Of a stretch of 64,000 nt of DNA, positions 21,076 through 31,517 are shown in pieces. The stretch spans positions 186,001 to 250,000 of the forward strand of contig BEDY01000009.1 of NCBI GenBank assembly GCA_002335605.1. The letters run 5' to 3'. Source of the DNA: Prillingera fragicola (Eukaryota > Basidiomycota > Tremellomycetes > Trichosporonales > Trichosporonaceae). Under the pieces are notes generated by a model. That model did no database searches. It was not told the DNA's origin and was given only the letters and a program-made list of their open reading frames with translations. Position 1 is the first letter of the stretch. Each line of letters opens with the position of its first letter. The translations under genes were made by a program, and so were the position numbers.

Positions 21076-22289
21076 GGTGGTGGTGTTGTTGTTGTCTGGT
21101 GTTACTGCTAGTGGGAATAGGGCTATGGGGAGTGATGCTTCTGCTAGGACTCGTGAGCAGTTGTCCATAAGAGTAGTAGTAGGAGTAGAAGTAGTAGAAG
21201 TAGTAGATGGTGGTGGCCGTGTGACCACAAGAGGACGAGGACAACACCGCACTGCAACTGCTCATGACGTCAACAAGCACACTGTGGCAGCATCCACCCA
21301 CCCATGTTCTCATCCTCTCTCATGCATCTATACAACACTCTCTACACTCACTGCATAGCACTCGCTGCTCAGCTCATGCAAGCCAGCATACATGCACACG
21401 CACCTCGGCTATACCGTGACTCTCCCACTTGCTAACCGCCATCCGGGGCCATACGGCTGTTCATGTCTCTCTTGCCCCTTAACCATCCTCCTCGCCATGT
21501 GGTCACTTCATCGTACCCAACGATCGAGAGAGAGCTTGCGCACTACCTACCCCTGCTGTCCAGGTAATCTCTCATCCATGTACAGCACAGCAGCAGTGTG
21601 ACAAGCGAGTTCATGTCACGTTGGATGAAGACTGCTGCCTGGTACTCTGCCTCGGAGAGAATGGTGCGACCTAGCTACAGGGGACAGAGGTATGGCTATG
21701 CACCGAGCGCGAGGGGCAGTGAGGGTGCAGTGAGGGTACAGACAGAGTACAGCGAGAGAGAGAGACAATGAACAAGCGGAAGAGCATGCAAGGGACTGCA
21801 AGGGAGACGGAAAATGGTGGCGTTTTTTCGGGCCCTCTGCGCTCAACCCCCCTTCGCTTCGAGAGCAGGTGGTGGGTTCTGCTGGACGCTGTAGCAGAGG
21901 ATATTGGTATGCATGTTGAGCCAGTATACTAGTCTCCTGTGACCAAGAGTGCATGCATTGAGCCAGAGTGCTTATCGTTATCTGGGATATGCTGGGGGGG
22001 TGCAAGAGGGAGCAGCCGCCCAGGGGTTGGGTGCGGGGGTTTATTGACGACGGCTGTTCTCGTACTACTCCCCTTGCTACCTCTCTCTCTTTGCATCTCT
22101 CTCTACATCTCTCTCTCTCTCGACCCTTTCGCCATCCTAGGTCTCTCAGTCCCTGGCATCACCTCTTCCCCCTGCGCCGCCTCCCACTGCTTTCTCCTCT
22201 TGTCTTTCCTCGCATCTGGCACTTGCGCACACACACTGCTTGTGTAATCACCTCTACAACCCCCCACCGCGACTGGTACACGCGCAGCC
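21076..22289. other. 1.2-kb divergent intergenic region
   Basis: Between divergent genes. An AGT/AGA-type trinucleotide repeat lies at 21171-21207 in the leader of the RPEL gene, and a CT-rich block at about 22081-22128 precedes the plus-strand gene, as is common in fungal promoters. No coding frame supported. Confidence 0.45.
21171..21207. repeat. Imperfect GTA/GAA trinucleotide repeat
   Basis: Runs of AGTAGTAGTAGGAGTAGAAG type over about 37 bases in the 5' leader of the RPEL gene. Confidence 0.7.
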
Positions 22290-24244
22290 ATGCCCACAAG
22301 GCATCTTGACCACAATGGCATGCTCCCAGCAGCCTGGGCAGCAGCAGTAGACGCTCCCACTGCGCCAGCCGCCCCGCCCAGCGCGGCCAACACGCAGCAG
22401 CAGCAGCAGCAGCAGAGCGGCAGCACGGCCCGCCCCGCCGCAGCGGGAGCCAACGGCTCTGGCGCACCAGCAGACTTTACGCCGCCGACCCACATTGTCG
22501 TCGTCGGCGGCGGCATCGTCGGCGTGTGCACGGCCTACTTTCTCGCCATCTCACCGCATCGGCCAAAGGGTAGCACCATTACGCTCGTAGAGGGCACGGG
22601 CATTGCGAGCGCCGCGAGTGGGAATGCGGGCGGATTCCTGGCCCGCGACTGGCACGGGCCTGCGACTGCTAGTGAGTAGTCCTGTGCGAGCGAGCGAGGC
22701 GGTGGGCAAGTGGAGCGGCGTCGGCGCCAGCAGTGCTAGCGGAGAGAAACGGCGGCGTTTGCTGCGGTGACGTGCGCGCGTCGCACGCTCGTTTACTGAT
22801 TTGCTCCGTCCCCGCTGTGCACGGGCGTCGTTGAAAAAAGGCAACATGACATGGACGAGGACGCTGACAGCGACAGGTCTCGCGGCTATGAGCTTTGACC
22901 TGCACCGCAAGCTTGCAGAGCAGTTTGGCGGCGCAAATCACTGGGGATACAGGACGTGTGACACGCTCGTGAGTGGTATGGGAGCGTTGCGAGATCCTAC
23001 GAGCAACGCATCACAAGGCGAGATTGCTGACACTCCAGTCCATTACGATTGACGCGACACTCCCTCCCTCGAGCAAGCGCGCGCCGATCCCGTGGTTGCC
23101 GAAGGGCGGCGTCGCCGCATCGAGCAGCCTCGGCACACACGCAACGACGGCCCAAGTCCATCCCCGTCTTTTGGTCCGTTTCCTCGCCGACCGCTTCCTT
23201 CGAGAGCAGGGCACGTCGCTCGTGCTCGGCACCGCCTCGGCCCTGGCCCTCACAGAGGCAGGCAACCGTCCTTCCACAGTCATGGTCGCGCTCAAGGAGG
23301 GCGGAGAACGGATTCTCGACGCCGACACGGTCATTCTCACCGCCGGACCGTGGCTCGGAAAGCTCGCTACCGACATTCTCCCCTCGAGTGCCGCGCGTGG
23401 CCTTGCCGTTAGCGGACAGATGGCACACACGCTCCTTATCCGCACCAAGGAGCCGACGACGCCGCACTGCTTGTTTGTCGACCTGACGCTCGACGATGGG
23501 TCCGTCTCAGAGCCAGAAGTCTATCCTCGTCCTGACGGGACGACTGTCATGTGAGTACTGCTTCAGTGGACGACGTGTGTAGACGGCATGGGAGTAGGAC
23601 GTTTTGGATACTGCAGAAGCAGCAAGCGCGAGCTTGCACTGCGCGCAGCATCGCCGGTTGAGATCGGCGTTGTGTCTGGGTTTATTCGCTCCTGCTTCGC
23701 TGGCCATCTCTCCGGCGAGCTTGAGGCCTGCTTTGCCCTTGAGAAAGGCCCAAAGCAGATGGCCGCATCGCATTGCCGCTCGCTCGTCAGATCCAGCGGT
23801 GATGGGTGCGAAGCTGGGAGTAGACACCAGGTCCCACGCAAAGTCGCCCCATAGACGTGCCCAGTGGCATTGCCCTACACCAACTAGTTTTACTGACGAC
23901 CCAGCTGCGGCGCCTCGTCCGAGACCCCCCTCCCACCTTTGGCCTCAAGCGTGCACCCGGACGACACATCGCTGTCCAAGCTCGAAGCTCAGGCGGCAGC
24001 CATCTCGCCCGTCTTCTCCACAGCGCACGGCGCAGTCATCGAGACCTCGACGGCGTGCTTCCTGCCCATTCCCGACCGCGGGCGCCCGATCATTGGCCGC
24101 GTCCCCGGTCTCGAGGGCGTGTACGTCGGCGGCGGCTTGAGCTGCTGGGGCATCACGCAGGGTCCCGGTGCGGGGCTCGTGCTCGCCGAGATGGTGCTGG
24201 AGGGACGCGTCGGGACCGCGGATGTGAGCAAGCTTGCGCCGTGA
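22290..24244 (+). CDS. FAD-dependent oxidoreductase, DAO fold (Tda3-like)
   Basis: Exons 22290-22671, 22877-22968, 23039-23550, 23905-24244; 441 residues. A Gln-rich low-complexity start (seven Gln from a CAG run) precedes the dinucleotide-binding motif THIVVVGGGIVGVCTAYFLA (about 70-90). SGNAGGFLARDW is the second flavin motif, and the C-terminal GLSCWGITQGPGAGLVLAEM is the FAD-binding end of D-amino-acid-oxidase-type enzymes. Joining exon 3 to exon 4 gives TVICGASSETPLPP, typical of yeast Tda3-type proteins. Those are linked to late endosome/retromer traffic; the reaction catalysed is unclear. The first two-thirds has introns of 205 and 70 bp; the last intron is 354 bp, unusually long here. 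At the second exon, the second of two AG sites was chosen because it gives ASLAAMSFDLH. Confidence 0.88.
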
Positions 24245-24265
24245 GCGAGCGAGCGAGCGAGCGAG
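24244..24265. repeat. Tetranucleotide repeat (GAGC)n
   Basis: Five to six GAGC units directly after the oxidoreductase stop codon. Confidence 0.75.
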
Positions 24266-25052
24266 TGAGTAAAAGCACTAGGGTGCTTGGCGAGGACATA
24301 CGGGTGGAACGTAGAGGTGCTCATAATGAGGAGCCGCGGGGCGGGAGAAGGGCCGGACTGACGGCGAGCTTGGGCCTTTAAAGGTTTTGCGAGCCCCGCC
24401 TCGCTGTCGTGGGCTGGGGTTGGATGTCGTTGATCTCATATTACATGGCAGTGGTTTCTCGTTGCTGCTGCTGGGCTTTGACTGACTGGCTGACGATTGA
24501 CGGATGAGGCGGCAAATGTCGCTGGTTTCCTTGCGACTGAAATACATTCACCTGCTGCCAGTTCTGCATCTGATATCGCCTCTGGCCACTGTCCTCTCCA
24601 ACTACATTCTCTCCTCTAGCACACCAACATGCCCAGGATATTGCAGGATGCCGCCGTCACCGAGGCTTGTGATATCAGCGGAAACCAAACCGTGAAAGCG
24701 ATCCCCCAGGCAGGACGCACAAGTGGGATGGAGCAGCGCAAGTGCCGCACAAGAGCTTTGCGATGGCCTTGTGCCGCTCCTACCGCTTAAGACGAGTCGT
24801 TGTCACGTCGGCAAAGCTGAACGGCCCTTGTTGCGCGTGGCTGGGAGCCGCTGGGCGTGCGCTTTGCATGGGGTGCGGTGCCGAGGTGTTGATCGCGTCC
24901 GCTGCCGTCGAGTACGGTGACAGTGACCACTGTCTTTGTGAGTACGCTGAGACTGGTTGACCGTAGAGCAGATTGGCTATTCGTCTTGGCACCGTGGGCA
25001 ACACCAAGGCGCCCCAGAGTTGGGTTGTGGTATTGTACATGCACAATAATAA
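24245..25052. other. Spacer with GAGC microsatellite
   Basis: About 800 bases between convergent loci. A short GCGA tandem repeat starts just before the stop codon region at 24244-24265. Otherwise nothing recognisable. Confidence 0.45.
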
Positions 25053-25957
25053 TCACATTACTTTCTCGCTACAATCATTGACGGTCATCTCAGTCTCACT
25101 GCACAAGCTACAGGCCAAGGCTACCTCACTACAGCGAGTGTGCGGTGTCGCGGAACACCTCAACGGGCACGCCATGACGAGGAGGCGGCGGAGCGCTTTC
25201 TCGTCCACGTCAAAGTCCTGGCCCGTGTGCCTCGCGAGATGGCAGCGGAGCTGCACCGTCGACAAAGCGAGGAACGCTGCCTTGGAGGTAATGAGCTGAG
25301 TGTCTATCAGTACGCGTTCCGTAGTGACCAGAGCTAGGCAGCTCCCCGCGAGCGGCTCGCGACGCGGCATTGCCGCATCAGGATACAGATGCGGCACGTG
25401 GACCCAAGTGTCACTGCAGAGGGCGACGACCGCATTCGTACGGCTGCACCACCAGCAGTCAGCAAGCGCGATACCAAAAGAGTTTGCACGTACCGGCCAG
25501 CGTCGGCCATGCTCACCCGCTCCTGCTTTGCCACCATCTCATCAAGCGTCTTTCCTCGAGTGGCGAGCTTTTTTCCAGAGCGGCAAGCGTCTTTCCTTGA
25601 GCGGCCAGCAACTCTCCGTGCTCCTTTAGCGTATCTTGAATCTGGGAGAGGGCCTGGGTGATACCATCAGTGTTGACGCCTTCCTTGGTGGCATCTTCTA
25701 ACACCTCTCTCAGCCTAAACACTCCAAAACGCAATTTCACACGTACCTGCAAAGACAAAAGTCGTAAAGCGCACGACAGCCGCACGTTTGGCCTGCGGGA
25801 TCCAGTGCGTTTGGAACTGGGTGTTGAGCATGGCGGTCTCGGCGAGGACGGCGTCGGTGATGCACTCTTTAGTGACTGGGCGGTTGTCGCGCTGGAGCTG
25901 TTTGAGGGCAGGGAACTGTGCCAGGTCCTTGTCTTGGAGAAGGCTGGGGACCTGCAT
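25053..25957 (-). pseudogene. Frame-broken paralogue (member B) of the 15.9-kb gene
   Basis: Reads on the minus strand in the same order as member A: exon 1 (25957-25747) MQVPSLLQDKDLAQFP and ITDAVLAETAMLN; a coiled-coil exon (25706-25494); exon 3 with NAVVALCSDTWVHVPHLYPDA; then ITSKAAFLALSTVQLRCHLA. Intron positions and phases match member A. Breaks: the coiled-coil exon changes frame at a run of six A (plus strand T 25569-25574); one more A would restore a heptad repeat running into DEMVAKQERVSMADAGR. Near the end, VPVEVFRDTAHSL is conserved but lies in another frame after a deletion of about seven bases. The first intron's acceptor is also weak (GAG). I call it a probable pseudogene, but the homopolymer break alone could be a sequencing error. 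Type could change to CDS if reads show seven A. Confidence 0.6.
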
Positions 25958-26353
25958 GTTGATGTGGATGGGTATAAGTGTAGAGGTGAGATTGTTGTTG
26001 ACATGAATGGATTCCTCCTTATCAGCATGGCACTAGTCGCCATTGTTACTACACATCATGGGCGAGGATGGATGCATGCATGTCGTGAACAATGCTGAAC
26101 GGACTCTATGCATGTACGCTATGCGCGTACAACCTGCTGTCAGGTGCGTCAGTGGCGAGCGCTGCGTGGGCTACAAGTGAGTGTCTGGGTCGGTACCACT
26201 GTGCCATTTTCTACATCTGACATCGTCTCTGATCACAGCCATTGCCCTACCTACATTCGCTCCTCCAGCACGTCAAACATACCCATGCCCTCCAGAGTCG
26301 CCGAGCGTAGTGACTGCAGCGAACCATCTCCTCCATCCAACCCCATATTAAAC
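25958..26353. other. Spacer between paralogue B and the transporter gene
   Basis: 396 bases holding the promoter side of paralogue B and the 3' end of the transporter. A short frame on the minus strand (26251-26320, ending FDVLEERM) might be an extra 3' exon of the transporter, but I found no in-phase splice. Confidence 0.35.
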
Positions 26354-28175
26354 TCACTTGTCAGGCGCAAACGCACACACAGTGCCAATGATACCAATGA
26401 TGGCAGCGCCAATGATCGCGACGACGTCGTACCAGTGCCAGCCAAACACAGACGCGCCGGCCCAGACGGGGATGATGATGAGGGTAATGACGGCAAAGGC
26501 TGACCCCAGAAGAGCGATGACGGCCTCGAACGACGGCATGAGGAACGCGCCGAGGACCGAGAGCAGCGCGAGCGAGACGCGCATCGAGTTGCGGATATAG
26601 GCCTTGCGCCGTTCCTTCCTGTCGTGGGCGCGCTCGGCGCCGAGGGTGATGGTCGAGATGCCGCCGTGCGTGGGGTCAAAGTAGGACGTGGCCGGGTCCT
26701 GGATGTAGGCCGAGGCTCCCGGGTCGACCTCGGCGCCGGAGGTGAATGAGTTGTCGGACGTGGGCGAGCTCGGGCGGGTGATGAACCGCGGCGTAGGCGC
26801 GCCTTGCGGGATGAGCTCGGTCTTGTGCAGCCCAAAGTGGGTGAAGACCAGGTCGGCCAGCTGGCAGGTTAGAGTGTGGCATGGCAAAGGAACTCACGGG
26901 ACGGATACCAAGCGCAATCTTGGTCAGAGGGTTGATGGCGACCATCCAGACGGCAAGCTTGATGAGGACAGGGTACGCTCCGGGGGTGAGAGCGAGGTCA
27001 CGCGAGACCTCGTCAGTCACGTTGGTGCCGTACATGAGGTAGCCGACGACGGCAACGAGGACGTACACCGACATGGCAATGATGTAGGCGACCTCACAGA
27101 CGCGCTCGGCCTGGTGCGGGTCCTCCATGTCGTAGATGAGGTTGGGAATGAGGCCGTGGCCGCCAAAGCCGGCGATGAGGAGGCCAAAGACTGTGCCGAG
27201 CTTGACCCAGCCGTGCGACGGCCACAGGTCGGTGTGCGCCGGCTCGCGCAGACTGCCGGGCGTGTGCGGGGTGACCAGGCCGGTGAAGATGAGAATGCCA
27301 ATGAGCATCACGGTCGACGCCATGCCGAGAGCAGACGAGAAGGACAGGTAGCGCAGGGGCATAAAGACGGTAGGGATGATCACGACCAGGCCAAGGACCT
27401 TCCACTGGTCAGAGGTGAGAATGGGCCACACTGCCTCCATCGAGTCGGAGAACAGGATCACAAGCGCGATAATCCACGCGCCGACCTCGACAACAAACAA
27501 GCCAGTGACAATCTGCTCGCCACGCACGCCAAGTGCGTAGCCAATGACATCGGTAAAGTTGCGCATGCGGCGGTCCTGGGCAATGATCCGGAGGAGGATC
27601 TTGAGGCTGGAGGTCAGCATAAGACCACTGCTTGCCTGAAAGGCACAATAACGAGTCTTGGTCATTCGCGCAGAGTCACTCACGTCCACAAGGTGATTCC
27701 ACCAATGACAAACAACATGAGGGGGCCAATGACCCATCCCGAGTGCGCAATCGCCAGCGGGCAGGCCAGCAGACCAGTGCCGATCAGGTCACCGAGGACG
27801 TTGAGGAGCTGGTCATGTCAGCATTGATGTCTCGAGTGCTGCGTCATGGGATATCCAGGGATGTGCGGAAATGTTGACTCGAGTCGATCGAGCAGAGCTG
27901 CTCGTGTGCACCTCGACCTCCAAGCTTTGCTAGTCTGTCGCAGTACAGTAGCGAGACAAGAATCCGCTCCACAACCTCGCCATCCCAAACGCCCCGAGCA
28001 CACTCACGGTAGCATTGAATGAACTCTTTCCCGGCTTCCAAACGTCGACCTCGCGGCCATCGTCGACGTCCTCGGGGTCGTACGAGTACACGGTAGGGTC
28101 GTCGTTGATGACGAGAGGCGTACGCTCGTTGGCGTTGCCCGCAGTGGCCGAAGCCACGGTCACACGTCCAGTCAT
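26354..28175 (-). CDS. Amino-acid transporter, AAAP family (vacuolar Avt-like)
   Basis: Exons (minus) 28175-28008, 27808-27684, 27627-26898, 26860-26354; 509 residues; introns 199, 56 and 37 bp. A 55-residue acidic N-terminus (NERTPLVINDD) precedes KSSFNATLLNVLGDLIGTG, the conserved first membrane segment of amino acid/auxin permeases. About ten to eleven hydrophobic segments follow, for example VVEVGAWIIALVILF, VLGLVVIIPTVFMPLRYL, TVFGLLIAGFGGHG and VIALLGSAFAVITLI. The long loop near residues 385-440 is Ser/Thr-rich. Avt-type relatives move neutral amino acids across the vacuolar membrane by proton exchange; substrate and direction are not readable. The acceptor of exon 3 is the second AG, because it gives LWTGLMLTSSLK in frame. 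Confidence 0.9.
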
Positions 28176-29266
28176 TGATCCTCGAGTGGGTAGTCGCGAG
28201 CGGTTAGCTGTGGGAGTGGGTCAAGAACTGGTTGCGAGTGGGGGTCGGTATTTATCACACTTTTGCTGTCGGCAGAGTCGCTTCCTGGTCGATATACACA
28301 GGTAGTCGGTAGGTGGCTGCACAGAACGCAGAGATAGCCTCGGATGATGAGTGAACAGCGGGGAGGATGAGCAACCGCTATCGACTTGTACTCGATGCGC
28401 GCGCCAAAAGTTGTTCTTTGGGTGTCAAGTGGGCAGGGTCGAGCCGCGGTGTGTCCGGGCTGGGATGGCCGGAATGTGGTCAGCGCCGCCGGGGGCTCCG
28501 CACGTCGCAAGTCAGTAGAGCTCGAAACGAGTGGTGCAGCAAGCGTAGCGAGTGAGCGCTTGCCGATGCGAGGGATGCTTCAGGGGAGCAGGGAGGATAG
28601 TGAGGAGGGTTACCACAAGAGGTCATTCATCATGTGACTGGTAGTTGCTGTCGATGTTCCCAGTCTGCTGGCCCTGCCCAAGAGTGCGAAGGATCCGAGT
28701 CAAGTCAAGGGTGAGCTGGAGAGCAGCTGCCCTGTCCAATGTGCCTTTGCAGAACAGTCAGAGTTAATGAAGGTGAGTACTAGAGAACGTCATTGCTACG
28801 TTTCATGTCTGGATTATGCCATCAAATGCTGGCTGACGTGAGATATGGCAAGCGGGCAATCAACTGATCTGCGCGATGTATGCCTTGCCATGACCCAGTT
28901 CATGCACAGCTGAAGGCTTAAAGACTGTCACCAGCTACGACGACAACAGAAGATGATGACGTTTGTGCCATTGTTGTTGTTCTTGTCAATTAACCTTTAT
29001 CCATCGTCCCTGGTCTAAACGACCGGCCCATACCATTCGGCCTCGTTGTCGTGCCGCTCTCCTGATCACCTGCCTGGTCATGCCGTCGAGTGCTCCGACG
29101 CCATGCTCCAATCCTGTGCTCGGCGTGACCCTCCAGACGGCGTATGCAAGAGCTGACCCTCACCCAAAAATCCTACTTAAACTTGTTGACGTCACGTCCA
29201 CTTGTTTGTTCCAACTAACACCACATCGCAGCAAAAGGTCACCGTTCGACAACCTACTGTTCCATA
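28176..29266. other. 1.1-kb divergent intergenic region
   Basis: Between the transporter and the small secreted-protein gene, transcribed away from each other. No supported coding frame or RNA gene. Confidence 0.4.
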
Positions 29267-29689
29267 ATGCTCGCCTTCCTTGCCCTCCTCGCCACACCTG
29301 CCCTCGCCGCGCCTCTGGCTGAGCGTGCCGGCGGCCCTATTAACAACATGAACATTACCATCAACCCCGACCCCCCGACCCAGTGCAGCAATGTCCATAT
29401 CACATGGACCAACGGCGACGAGCCATACGTGGTAAAGGTCGGCACGGGTGGCTACTACGTCCCAAACTCTACGTGGCTGTACGAGGCGAGCGACATCTAC
29501 GGCGACTCATGGGACTGGCGCGTCGACCAGCCAGTCGGCACTGCGCTGTAGGTTTCACTGCTAGGCCGTGGCTGACGAGAAAGCAACTTCCAGGTGTGGG
29601 ACAAGAACAATGTCACCAAGAATGTGCAGAACGTCATTGTCCAGCCCGGTAACACTTGCTGCATCGTGGCTCCCCCGCCGTCGACTTAG
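29267..29689 (+). CDS. Small secreted KNH/Kre9-like protein
   Basis: Two exons, 29267-29547 and 29584-29689 (36-bp intron, branch CTGAC), 128 residues. A clear signal peptide is present (MLAFLALLATPALAAP). The rest forms one Ig-like module: INPDPPTQCSNVHITWTNGD, then EPYVVKVGTGGYYVPNST, WDWRVDQPVGTALNFQVWD and IVQPGNTCC. This pattern is that of the N-terminal module of fungal Ser/Thr-rich Kre9/KNH-type wall proteins. Unlike many relatives it stops right after the module and has no Ser-rich stalk or GPI tail, so it should be freely secreted. Two Asn-x-Ser/Thr sites are visible. Related in module type to the protein at 46263-47867. Role at the cell surface is inference. Confidence 0.82.
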
Positions 29690-29894
29690 CTCAAAACAAC
29701 AAGGAAGCCTGCGACCATCTCTACGCACGCAACCTGACGCATCTCTGATAATCACCGGACACTATCTCGCGACGATCAGGCTACTTGACGACATGTACGA
29801 CGAGACATTGATAGACACGAAGAGATAATATGGTACATGCTACACCATGCGCTGTTGCCGCCCTGCACACTCATTTACCAACTGCAGCCGCTTC

Positions 29895-31163
29895 TCATCC
29901 AACAACGAAAGCCGCCGCAGCGGCAGCAGCAGCAACGATAGCACTCGCAGCCGCCCCACGCCCGGCCCCGTTGCCCACTGCCGCATCAATCATTCCAACC
30001 TCCACCCTCTGCTCGACGGCATGCGGCGCAAACCCGACCGCAGGCGGCTCACGCCTGAACGTGGCGTAGGTATTCCAGAACACCTCTGCGCCGAGATAAA
30101 CAGTCTTTTCGTCATGGACAGTCCACCCCCCAGTCCCTACTCTTGTGGTAACGCTGTCGAACGGGAGAACGAGCGTGGAATCCAGCGCGCCCGTGCAGTT
30201 ACCGTATCGCGACGCGGCCGTCGGCACACGGGTGCTTGGGTGCCGCGCGATCAAGTCTGCGCCGGACACGGTCACCTCGTAGCCGCCCAGGACGTAGGTG
30301 ATGGCCGCGGGGGTGTCGCAGGGTATCGAGTAGTTGGACACGCTTGGAAGAATTACCGCGTTATAACGACCTGGTGCCGAGCCTGGGATGGCGGCGTAGA
30401 TCTTTTCCAGCAGTGAGCGGTGGGCCGCCGAGCCGATCGTGCTTGGCATCAGTATCGCCGTGCCGTCCTCTAGCACCGTGGTGTTTCCCACGCGGATGGA
30501 CAGGGGCAGCGTCCAGCGGGCGAAGCGAGTGAGGGCCGTGGTGTTGGAGACTGGAACGTAGGTGAGTGTGCCGTTGTAGGCTTCTGGGTCGGGCCCGGAT
30601 GCGTCAGTTGTGAACGAGCCGCGGTGCTCACGCATCGGTTATGAACGACGTCAGAGCCTCCCCAGGCGGGTCGAGGGGGACAGGCCCGCGCCGCAGCTGC
30701 ACGCCAACCTCGTCCGGGACGTTGCCGTTGGCAGAGGGTCGGCGATGGATCGCGTCCCAGCATATATAGTCCCGATCCGCATAGGTCACGTCCTGGAGTC
30801 CCGTGGAATTACCAATAGTGTACCGCGCTGGGCTGCCAGCGTCACCAAAGGCAATGGCATCTTCGTAGTACCCGCCGAGATCGTGGACGTGCTGGACTGT
30901 GTTGGGTCGTAGTGTGATTTCTGGACGCCGACGGCGGTCCAGTTTGTCGTGCCCGCCGTCATGCGCAGGCGGACCTGTTGCGGGGGACTGCCTATTGACG
31001 CATTGGTCGCGTATGAGGCGAGGGCATTGCCTTCTCCCGAGGCGAAGTGGTAGCTACGTCTCAGTCAGTTGCGAAAGGTGTGGAGAGTGGCGCACGCTGT
31101 ACCGTTGACCTTGGCTGTGGCTGGTGTGGCTGCCGCGAGGGCGTGAATTAGTATTGAGAGCAT
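29895..31163 (-). pseudogene. Pepsin-like fold protein, copy 1 (frame-disrupted, catalytic Asp missing)
   Basis: Tandem paralogue of the gene at 31518-32748 and same strand. Exon 1 31163-31096 encodes a signal peptide (MLSILIHALAAATPATA); exon 2 starts at 31053 with YHFASGEGNALASYATNASI. The propeller-like A1 peptidase frame then changes between 30885 and 30905: SHYDPTQSST in one frame, then DLGGYYEDAIAFGDAG in another. The 48-bp intron at 30584-30631 again joins out of phase, after which NGTLTYVP through YLGAEVFWNTYATF reads normally to a hydrophobic, GPI-like tail. Both aspartic sites are altered (MTAGTT instead of DTG; LEDGTA at the second), so even an intact protein would be inactive as a protease. 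Either a decayed copy or two single-base assembly errors. Positions of introns match copy 2. Confidence 0.6.
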
Positions 31164-31517
31164 GGTGAGTGAGGAGACAAGTTGATCAGAAGAAGAAGAC
31201 GGTGTAGACTAAGCGACCACTCGTAAGCAGTGTTGTCTTCGTGTTGGGCCACCTTCACACCCAAGGGGGTCGACCTTGTGCCTGTTGTCGCATTCATTGA
31301 TGTTGCTCTCTGGTGCCTGTCACCTCTTGTTCTGGAAGGCAAAATCAACGCCGAGAAATGCTGTGCGACCCTCCGAGTACGTGCTGCGTTGAAGAATAAA
31401 GAATAACAAGGTGTTGTTCATGTGTGGCACATGCTGCGTGGCACGTTATGCTCAAAACGCGTCATTTCACTGTTTAAACCTTGGTCCAGTCCGTACAACT
31501 CATGCATACCACAGGCA
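31164..31517. other. Spacer between tandem copies
   Basis: 354 bases between the two pepsin-fold genes: promoter of copy 1 and 3' region of copy 2. AT-richer than the surroundings (for example AAGAATAAAGAATAAC near 31394); nothing coding. Confidence 0.45.

Noticed and set aside
26251..26353. Extra 3' exon of the transporter (ending FDVLEERM)
   Set aside because: A GTGAGT-like donor overlaps the stop codon, but no acceptor restores that frame.
26742..27827. 361-codon plus-strand frame
   Set aside because: Antisense to the transporter; hydrophobic segments are on the minus strand.
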